Positions 58,095 to 64,000 of a stretch of DNA of 64,000 nucleotides are shown piece by piece. Within the stretch, counting starts at the first letter, position 1. Every line of letters starts with the position of its first letter. Under the pieces are notes generated by a model. The model was not told where the DNA came from and made no database searches. It was given only the letters and a program-made list of their open reading frames with translations. Origin of the DNA: Ga0077536 sp943370145. Its GTDB lineage: Bacteria; Pseudomonadota; Gammaproteobacteria; Ga0077536. Where the stretch lies: contig CALRPY020000005.1 in NCBI GenBank assembly GCA_943370145.1, forward strand, positions 1 through 64,000. Direction: 5' to 3'. The translations under genes were made by a program, and so were the position numbers.

Positions 58095-59090
58095 ATGAAG
58101 CTTGCCCTCTACCTGCCCAATTTCCGCGACCACGTCACGGTCAAGGAACTCGAGGACCTCACGAACCTCGCCGAGGCGCTTGACTTCGATTCGGTCTGGA
58201 CGCTCGACCGCATCGTCGTGCCCGAAGCCTCCGATCAGCACAAGCTGCAGTACCCGTTCGGCATGATGGAGCAGTTCCCGAAGGCGCTGCCGGTGTCCGC
58301 GCGCGGGCAGTGGCTGCACGGCATGCCGCTGATCCCGTGGCTCGCGGCGAAGACCACGAAGCTGCGCATCGGCATGAGCATCATCGACACACCCTACCGC
58401 GCACCTGGCGTGCTGGCCGGCGAGATCGCGACGGTCGACCACCTGTCGAACGGGCGGGTGAACGTGGGCCTCGGCTCCGGCTGGATGCCCGAAGAGTTCG
58501 CGGCCGCGAGCGCCGCCCCTCTCTTCCCCAAGCGACACAAGCACGTGCGCGAGACGATCGAGGTGCTGCAGGGCATCTGGACCAACGACCTCTTCGAATA
58601 CCACGGCGAGTTCGCCGACTTCGAGCGCTGCGGCTTCGGCGCCAAGCCGCTGCAGAAGCCCTGCCCGCCGATCTACTTCAGTGGTCTCAAGGATCCGAAA
58701 CGCTCGGCGCGCCGCATCGCGAAGTACGGCCTCGCGGGCTGGATCGGCATCCAGGACACGCCCGAGGAAATCGTCCGCTGGCGCAGCGAAATCCAGCGCG
58801 AGCTCGATGAACTCGGCAGCGGCCGCTCGCTGGCCGATGGCTTCGATATGTGCAGCATGATCTGGTTCACGATCACCGACGAGCCCAGCGACCAGACGCC
58901 GAACGGCAAGTTGAGCAATCTGCTGGTGGGCACCGCCGCGCAGATCACCGACAACCTGAAGCGCTTCAAGGACGCTGGCATGGACATGCCCCTGCTGTGG
59001 CCGCCGTTCAGTGGCGTGCCGGTCTCCAAGACACTGGACGACATGAAGCGGCTGGTCGAGGAGATCATGCCGAAGGTCGAGGCTGGCTGA
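58095..59090 (+). CDS. LLM class (luciferase-like) F420/FMN-dependent oxidoreductase 2
   Basis: This 331-residue luciferase-like TIM-barrel protein has AEALDFDSVWTLDRIVVPEA near residue 27-46, KTTKLRIGMSIIDTPYRAPGVLAGEIATVDHLSNGRVNVGLGSGW near 92-136, HKHVRETIEVLQGIW and PPIYFSGLKDPKRSARRIAKYGLAGWIG. It belongs to the same superfamily as the gene at 7582 but is clearly divergent. GAGGAGG precedes ATG 58095. It is followed 46 bp later by a serine hydrolase gene and may form an operon with it. Cofactor (F420 or FMN) and substrate are unknown. Confidence 0.9.
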   Translation: MKLALYLPNFRDHVTVKELEDLTNLAEALDFDSVWTLDRIVVPEASDQHKLQYPFGMMEQFPKALPVSARGQWLHGMPLIPWLAAKTTKLRIGMSIIDTPYRAPGVLAGEIATVDHLSNGRVNVGLGSGWMPEEFAAASAAPLFPKRHKHVRETIEVLQGIWTNDLFEYHGEFADFERCGFGAKPLQKPCPPIYFSGLKDPKRSARRIAKYGLAGWIGIQDTPEEIVRWRSEIQRELDELGSGRSLADGFDMCSMIWFTITDEPSDQTPNGKLSNLLVGTAAQITDNLKRFKDAGMDMPLLWPPFSGVPVSKTLDDMKRLVEEIMPKVEAG

Positions 59091-59135
59091 GCCGGCAACG
59101 GCCCATCATTCAAAAAAACAAACGGGGAGGACGAC

Positions 59136-60332
59136 ATGGCCACGAAGAAACCGGCCGCGCGAGCGGCGAACTCGAACGTCGCGAAATTCGGCTTCGATAC
59201 CGCCCGCCTGCAGCGCGTGCGCGACGCCGTGCGGGCCGACATCGACGCCAGCCGCTGCCACGGCGTGCGCCTGCTGGCCGCGCGTCGCGGCCACGTGGTG
59301 CTGGATATCTGCGAGGGCTTTGCCGAGCGCGCGGCAAACAGGCCGATGAAGCCGGACGCGGTGTTCGCCACGATGTCGGTGGCCAAGCAGTTCACCAACG
59401 TGCTCGCCCTGTCGCTGGTCGAGCGCGGCCTGCTGAAGCTGCACGCACCGGTCGCCGAACTGATCCCGGCCTTCGCCACCCTCGGCAAGGAGAAAGTGAA
59501 CCTCTACCACCTGCTGACGCACACCAGCGGCGTGATGTCGGCGATTCCCCCGGTGGCGCCAGAGGTGCTGATGAATATCGACAGGCTGATGGAATACGCC
59601 TGCGCGCTGCCGCTCGAGTCGCAGCCCGGCGAGCGCGTGAACTACTCCATCCTGCTCGGCCACACGATCATCGCCGCACTCTGCCTCGCCGTCGCCGGCC
59701 GCGGGCGCAGCTACGCGCAGATGCTGAAGGAAGAGATCTTCGATCCGCTGGGCATGAAGGACACGAGCCTCGGCGTGCGGCCGGACCTCGCGCAGCGCCT
59801 GTCCCCGGTGCGCGTGTCCTACGACAATCTTCCCGCCCTGCTGCCACCGGCCGCGGTCGAGGGACTGGGCACGCTGCTCGCGATGCCCGGCGGCGAACTC
59901 CCGGGCGCCGGCTGCGTCAGCACCGTGCAGGACGTGCTGCGCTTCGCCGAGATGCTGCGCCGGGGCGGCGAACTGGACGGCGTGCGCATCCTCTCCCCCG
60001 CGATGCTCGAGTTCTGCACGCGCAACCACACCGGGAGTCTCCGCAACGTGCTGTTCGACATGTGGCGGGGCGTGCGCAACTGGATCGAATACCCGGCCCA
60101 CATCGGCTGCGGCTTCTTCATGCGCGGCGAGGGCAACCTGCCGGGGCTCTTCAGCCCGCTGAATTCACCGCGTACCTTCGGCGGCTTCGGCGCCGGCTCC
60201 ACCGGCTTCGCGGTCGACCCGGCGCGTGAGCTCAGCTTCGCGTTCATGTCTTCGGGGCTCATGGAAGACAGCTACCACTTCGAGCGCATCGGGGCGCTGC
60301 AGGGCATGGTGCTGGCCGCGATCGTCGATTGA
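59136..60332 (+). CDS. Serine hydrolase of the beta-lactamase/CubicO class
   Basis: This 398-residue protein has the class C-like fold. The nucleophile motif SxxK is SVAK at residues 83-86, followed by FTNVLALSLVERGLL. The Tyr motif is NYSILLGHTI near 170-178 and the domain LLTHTSGV precedes it. Toward the C-terminus GGFGAGSTGFAVDPARELSFAFMSS is present. There is no signal peptide, so it is cytoplasmic, like esterases and LovD-type acyltransferases of this superfamily rather than a penicillin-binding enzyme. GGGGAGG precedes ATG 59136. It is probably co-transcribed with the luciferase-like gene. Confidence 0.92.
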   Translation: MATKKPAARAANSNVAKFGFDTARLQRVRDAVRADIDASRCHGVRLLAARRGHVVLDICEGFAERAANRPMKPDAVFATMSVAKQFTNVLALSLVERGLLKLHAPVAELIPAFATLGKEKVNLYHLLTHTSGVMSAIPPVAPEVLMNIDRLMEYACALPLESQPGERVNYSILLGHTIIAALCLAVAGRGRSYAQMLKEEIFDPLGMKDTSLGVRPDLAQRLSPVRVSYDNLPALLPPAAVEGLGTLLAMPGGELPGAGCVSTVQDVLRFAEMLRRGGELDGVRILSPAMLEFCTRNHTGSLRNVLFDMWRGVRNWIEYPAHIGCGFFMRGEGNLPGLFSPLNSPRTFGGFGAGSTGFAVDPARELSFAFMSSGLMEDSYHFERIGALQGMVLAAIVD

Positions 60333-60896
60333 GCGGCCGTGTCGCCGGGTCGAGGGTGCGCGCCGCGTTCTGGACGCCCGGGACACGCGCGCCGCTCGCA
60401 GCGCTGGTCGGCGCCGTGTCCGGCCAGCCACTCGACTTTCGGGTGACCTCGCAGTTGCCTCGGGTCCGGTCGCGGATTCATCCCGGGCTGGTCCCGTAAT
60501 GCACTGTCGTGCGCGCCGGCTCTCCGGCACGCGACGCAAGCGTGTGCGGCAAGATTCCCCTCAATCCATGAATGCATATCTCCCTTTTAATGCGGGAAAT
60601 TTTCTTTTTATAAAGCAGTAAATAATCCCATATCGCATTTCCCGAACGCCGCGTCAGGACCGGCTGCCCGGGCTAAGCGCCTGATATCAGGCGTCCACTG
60701 CGCGCTGACCGGGCGTGGGCCCCGACACCGGCAGTCGGTCTGCGCGCCGTGGGAGACGCTCCCAGGTGGCGGCCGGCGCGCTTCAAGCCCCTTTCCCCGC
60801 AGCCGCTAGACACCGCGACTGGGCACAAGGCACCCGAACGCTGCATGGACAGACGACTCGGCCCGCGCCCGCCTGACCTGATGTTCCGGAGGGGAC
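60333..60896. other. Non-coding region upstream of the chemotaxis operon
   Basis: These 564 bp carry no convincing gene. A distinctly AT-rich stretch at 60578-60645 (TTTTCTTTTTATAAAGCAGTAAATAA core) is the best promoter candidate. A perfect 16-bp palindrome lies at 60678-60693. Confidence 0.6.
60678..60693. promoter_or_regulatory. Perfect 16-bp palindrome upstream of cheY
   Basis: CGCCTGATATCAGGCG, about 35 bp downstream of the AT-rich promoter-like stretch and 204 bp before the cheY start. It fits an operator in the 5' leader. Confidence 0.5.
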
Positions 60897-61295
60897 GTGA
60901 ACCCGAAGACGCGCTTTCTCGTCGTCGATGACTTTTCGACGATGCGCTCCATCGTGAGAAACCTGCTCAAGGACCTCGGCTACGAGCACGTGCAGGAAGC
61001 CGACGACGGCCGGACAGCGCTGCCCATCCTGCAGGGCGGCAACATCGACTTCCTCATCACCGACTGGAACATGCCCGGCATGCCGGGACTGCAACTGCTG
61101 AAGGAAGTGCGCGCCGATCCCAAGCTCGCCGCCCTGCCGGTGCTGCTGCTGACGGCGGAGGCGAAGCGTGAACAGATTATCGAGGCCGCCCAGGCGGGGG
61201 TGAACGGCTACGTCATCAAGCCGTTCACCGCACAGGTGCTGAAGGAGAAGCTCGACAAGATCATGGCCGCGCGGGAAACCGCGAACCGGGGCTGA
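60897..61295 (+). CDS. cheY: Chemotaxis response regulator CheY
   Basis: This is a single receiver domain of 132 residues. Acidic pocket DD at 11-12, phospho-acceptor Asp 56 (LITDWNMPGMPG), Thr 86 (LLTAEA) and Lys 108 (GYVIKPF) are one position from the E. coli CheY numbering. Phospho-CheY binds the flagellar switch to change rotation. The start is GTG 60897, with GGAGGGGA upstream. CheZ follows 6 bp later, then a STAS gene and cheA. Confidence 0.96.
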   Translation: MNPKTRFLVVDDFSTMRSIVRNLLKDLGYEHVQEADDGRTALPILQGGNIDFLITDWNMPGMPGLQLLKEVRADPKLAALPVLLLTAEAKREQIIEAAQAGVNGYVIKPFTAQVLKEKLDKIMAARETANRG

Positions 61296-61301
61296 CTGAC
61301 G

Positions 61302-62027
61302 ATGGTCGCGCGGAGCTCCCTGCAGCAGGCCCATGGCGCCGTGGTCGCGCGACTGGTCGCCGCCGTCGAAGCGGATGATCAGGCCGCCTTCGACGAGACG
61401 CTCGAAGGCCTGCTCGAAGGCCGCAACGAGTCCGTTTCCCGGGCGTTGCGGGGAATCGCCGACACGCTCGATACGGCGATGGCGTGCTTCCGCCGCGGGT
61501 TCCGGCTGAGCGATCTCGCCGAACGGGAAGTCCCGGACGCCATGCACCGTCTCAATCACGTGCTGACGCTCACCCACGACGCGGCACATCGCACCATCGA
61601 ACGAATCGAGGCGTGCCACGCCATCGCCACCAGCACGGGCGCGGGCGCACAACAACTCTCGCACGCACTCGCGGGTGCCGGTGCAGAAGCGCCGGAAGAC
61701 CTGACGGATGCGCTGGCGCAGTTTCTGCGAAGTACAGCGATCCAGTGCGAAAGCCTGCGTGAGCACCTGGGGGACGCCATGCTGGCCCAGACCTACCAGG
61801 ACCTCACCGGCCAGATCATCGGCAGGGTCATCGCGCTCGTGCGCGACGTCGAAGGCGTGCTCTGTGAACTGATGCGCCTGTCCGGCGCGGCAGGGCCGGG
61901 CGCGCCGGAAGCCGCGAGCGCCGACGATCTTGCCCGTGGGCTTGGTCCCGCCATCCCGGGCCGAACCAGCGACGCGGTGGCAAGCCAGGCGGACGTCGAT
62001 GCCCTGCTCGCGGATCTCGATCTGTAG
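61302..62027 (+). CDS. cheZ: CheY-P phosphatase CheZ
   Basis: This 241-residue, mostly helical protein has the catalytic region LAQTYQDLTGQIIGRVIALV, whose Gln near 165 positions the attacking water in CheZ. The C-terminal tail SQADVDALLADLDL matches the CheY-binding peptide that ends CheZ proteins. It removes the phosphate from CheY-P. It is co-transcribed with cheY. Confidence 0.94.
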   Translation: MVARSSLQQAHGAVVARLVAAVEADDQAAFDETLEGLLEGRNESVSRALRGIADTLDTAMACFRRGFRLSDLAEREVPDAMHRLNHVLTLTHDAAHRTIERIEACHAIATSTGAGAQQLSHALAGAGAEAPEDLTDALAQFLRSTAIQCESLREHLGDAMLAQTYQDLTGQIIGRVIALVRDVEGVLCELMRLSGAAGPGAPEAASADDLARGLGPAIPGRTSDAVASQADVDALLADLDL

Positions 62028-62057
62028 ACCGGACACGCACGGAAAAAGCGACCCAGC

Positions 62058-62390
62058 ATGACCGACGCATCGACCACCTGCGGCATTCACCCGGAAGACG
62101 GCGGCCGCATCGCGCTCGCGACCCATTGCACGCTGCGCGAATCCCTCGCGCTGAAGTCCCTGCTCGTCGAGCGCTGCGCATTGCACAGGGACATCGAACT
62201 CGACGGCGGCGCCGTCGAGCGCATCGACACCGCGGGCCTGCAACTGCTCGCCGCATTCTTCCTCGAGCTCGGCGCACGGGGCCAGAAAGTCCGTTGGTGC
62301 GGCGTCTCCGATGTCCTGCGCAACGGCGCGCGGCAGGTCGGGCTCGACGGGGTGCTGGGGCTGCCGCCGGCGGGGGAGACCGCGCGATGA
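62058..62390 (+). CDS. STAS-domain protein in the chemotaxis operon
   Basis: This 110-residue protein has the STAS fold (anti-sigma-factor-antagonist type): LKSLLVERCALHRDIELDGGAVERIDTAGLQLLAAFFLELGARGQKVRWCGVSDVL. The usual phospho-serine site (D-S/T-S/A-G) appears as DTAGLQ, with Thr as the possible acceptor. Such STAS proteins often sit next to cheA in proteobacterial operons, with unclear function. It overlaps cheA by 4 bp (ATGA), so production is coupled. Confidence 0.88.
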   Translation: MTDASTTCGIHPEDGGRIALATHCTLRESLALKSLLVERCALHRDIELDGGAVERIDTAGLQLLAAFFLELGARGQKVRWCGVSDVLRNGARQVGLDGVLGLPPAGETAR

Positions 62391-64000
62391 GCATCGATCT
62401 TGCCCAGTTCCAGGACGCGTTCTTCGAGGAGAGCCGCGAGGCGGTGGACACGATGGAAGCCGCGCTGCTGGAACTCGACGCGCACGGCGCCGATGCGGAG
62501 ACGATCAACACGGTCTTCCGGGCCGCCCATTCCATCAAGGGCGGGGCCGGCATGTTCGGGTTCAGCGACATCGCGGGCTTCACGCACACGCTCGAGACCC
62601 TGCTCGACGAGCTCCGCGGCGGGCGCATGCGCCTGACGCCGCGCGTCAGCAACGCGCTCCTGCGCAGCGTGGACGTGCTGCGCGCGATGCTCGACGCGAC
62701 CCAGCAGGCGCAACCCGCCGCGTCTGCGGAAAGCGCATCGCTGCACGAGGAGTTCCTCGCGATCATCAACGGTGCGCACGACGAGCCGGCGCCGCAGGCG
62801 GCTGCGCCGTGCGCCGCACAGCCCCTTCCGGCCGCTGCCCCGGCGACGACGCCGGGGAACGCAGTGCGCTGGTCGATCCGCTTTCGCGCGCTGCCGGACC
62901 TCCTCACCCGCGGCAACGACCCCGTCCGCCTGTTCGCGGACCTGGCCGGCATGGGCACGCTCGAGGTGCGGGCGGACCTGCGCGGCCTGCCACCGCTCGC
63001 GCAACTCGATCCCGAGGTCTGTCACCTCGCCTGGGAACTCGTGCTCGAGACGGCGCTGCCGCGCGAAACGATCGACCTCATCTTCGAATGGGTCGAAGGC
63101 GACTGCGAGTACGCAATCGAACCATTGCCGGCACTCGCCGCGAACGACGGGCCCGCGTGCGTTGCGTCCATCTCGCCGGTGGCGCCGCCGGAGCCGCCTG
63201 CGACGGCCTCCCGGCCGGTCGCGGCTGCCGGCGACGCCGGCGTGCCGGCCAGGCCCGCCGGCAATGCCGACAGCGGCTCGATCCGGGTCAGCATCGAGAA
63301 GATCGACGACCTGCTCAATGCGGTCGGCGAGATCGTGATCACGCAGTCCATGCTGCTGCAGCTCGCCAGCCGGGTCGAGGGCACGGACAGCGAGCGCCTG
63401 CGCAGCGGTCTCTCGCAGCTCGAGGCGAACGTGCGCGAACTGCAGGAGAGCGTCATGCGCGTGCGCATGCTGCCGGTGAGCTTCGTGTTCAGCCGCTTCC
63501 CGCGCCTGGTGCGCGATCTCGCGCAGCGACTCGGCAAGCAGATCCGGCTGCAGGTGACCGGCGAGCAGACGGAGCTCGACAAGACGGTGCTCGAAAAAAT
63601 CGGTGACCCGCTCGTCCACCTCGTGCGCAACAGCATCGACCACGGCATCGAGCCGCCGGATGCGCGCGTCGCCGCCGGCAAGGCGGCCGAGGGGACTGTC
63701 CGCCTGCACGCCTTCCACAAGGGCGGTTCGATCACGATCGAAGTCAGTGACGACGGCGCGGGGCTCGACCGCGAGCGCATCCTCGCCAAGGCGATCGCGC
63801 GCGGCCTGGTGGATCCGCGCGATGCGCTGAGCGAGGAACAGGTGCACGAACTCATCTTCCTGCCGGGCTTCTCGACCGCCGATGCCGCCACTGACCTCTC
63901 GGGGCGCGGCGTCGGCATGGATGTCGTCCGACGCAACATCCACGAACTCGGCGGCACCGTGGAACTCCACTCCGAGCGCGGCAGGGGCACGCGCTTCGTC
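62387..64000 (+). CDS. cheA: Chemotaxis histidine kinase CheA (3' truncated by window)
   Basis: 538 codons are present to the window end. The Hpt domain has the phospho-acceptor His 48 in FRAAHSIKGGAGMFGF. A P2-like region and a long Pro/Ala linker follow (about 125-300), then the P3 dimerisation domain (RVSIEKIDDLLNAVGEIVITQSML) and P4 kinase domain with N-box HLVRNSIDHGIEPPDAR, G1 VSDDGAGLD and G2 LSGRGVGMDVVRRNI. The CheW-like P5 domain lies beyond the window. It phosphorylates CheY in response to receptors. ATG 62387 overlaps the STAS gene's stop. Confidence 0.96.
   Translation, partial: MSIDLAQFQDAFFEESREAVDTMEAALLELDAHGADAETINTVFRAAHSIKGGAGMFGFSDIAGFTHTLETLLDELRGGRMRLTPRVSNALLRSVDVLRAMLDATQQAQPAASAESASLHEEFLAIINGAHDEPAPQAAAPCAAQPLPAAAPATTPGNAVRWSIRFRALPDLLTRGNDPVRLFADLAGMGTLEVRADLRGLPPLAQLDPEVCHLAWELVLETALPRETIDLIFEWVEGDCEYAIEPLPALAANDGPACVASISPVAPPEPPATASRPVAAAGDAGVPARPAGNADSGSIRVSIEKIDDLLNAVGEIVITQSMLLQLASRVEGTDSERLRSGLSQLEANVRELQESVMRVRMLPVSFVFSRFPRLVRDLAQRLGKQIRLQVTGEQTELDKTVLEKIGDPLVHLVRNSIDHGIEPPDARVAAGKAAEGTVRLHAFHKGGSITIEVSDDGAGLDRERILAKAIARGLVDPRDALSEEQVHELIFLPGFSTADAATDLSGRGVGMDVVRRNIHELGGTVELHSERGRGTRFV

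Noticed and set aside
59136..60332. Antibiotic-resistance beta-lactamase
   Set aside because: SxxK and Tyr motifs fit the broad CubicO/esterase class, and there is no signal peptide, unlike class C enzymes.

Overview
The window is a GC-rich bacterial chromosome segment. Gene content points to a free-living gammaproteobacterium, possibly near Steroidobacterales or Nevskiales: a CheY/CheZ/CheA set (CheZ is mostly beta- and gammaproteobacterial), several outer-membrane proteins (FadL and DcaP types, OmpA-like lipoprotein), a yqjD-yqjE-yqjK cassette, a PrsT-like TPR protein as in PEP-CTERM/exosortase systems, and many CoA- and amide-based catabolic enzymes. Taxonomy is inferred from gene content only. 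No rRNA, tRNA, CRISPR array or intact transposase was seen.

Layout. 1-8.5 kb: the end of a 2-oxoacid dehydrogenase E2 gene overlapping an acyl carrier protein, a nitroreductase, a giant membrane/GH94 protein and a luciferase-like oxidoreductase. 8.6-17 kb: a DcaP-type porin, periplasmic glutaminase, a DUF481 protein, an unknown membrane protein, a PrsT-like TPR protein and a truncated paralogue of it. 17-24.5 kb: an envelope/stress module on the minus strand (yqjK, yqjE, yqjD, two tiny membrane proteins, a BON lipoprotein, two OmpA-domain proteins, a glycine-zipper lipoprotein, a small beta-barrel) facing two Crp/Fnr-type regulators on the plus strand. 24.5-33.2 kb: a cyclic beta-1,2-glucan synthase of about 2,870 residues. 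33.6-35.5 kb: a Xre/RES toxin-antitoxin pair and an N-formylglutamate amidohydrolase. 35.7-41.4 kb: cytochrome P450, acyl-CoA synthetase, a thiolase-fold protein with a DUF35 partner, and a histone-deacetylase-like amidohydrolase. 41.5-45.2 kb: unrecognised genes with duplicated leaders, two small paralogues, palindromic repeats and an enoyl-CoA hydratase. 45.4-54.3 kb: N-acyl-D-amino-acid deacylase family protein, hydantoinase/oxoprolinase A and B subunits, an amidase and a double-hotdog thioesterase. 54.6-60.3 kb: FadL porin, a dense repeat array with CorA-like fragments, YchJ, a frameshifted glutathione S-transferase, a second luciferase-like oxidoreductase and a serine hydrolase. 60.9-64 kb: cheY, cheZ, a STAS protein and cheA, which runs off the end.

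The most interesting signal is regulatory. A 16-bp motif with Crp-family geometry, TGTGC-N6-GTACN, with conserved flanks, occurs upstream of both Crp/Fnr-type genes, the OmpA-like gene, the glycine-zipper lipoprotein and the cyclic glucan synthase. A weaker copy precedes a small unknown ORF. In each case it is in the gene's own orientation, 75-185 bp before the start. This suggests an undescribed envelope regulon controlled by the adjacent regulators. A second unexplained structure is a leader of about 85 nt, present in two diverged copies before two adjacent unknown genes at 42.2 and 42.9 kb.
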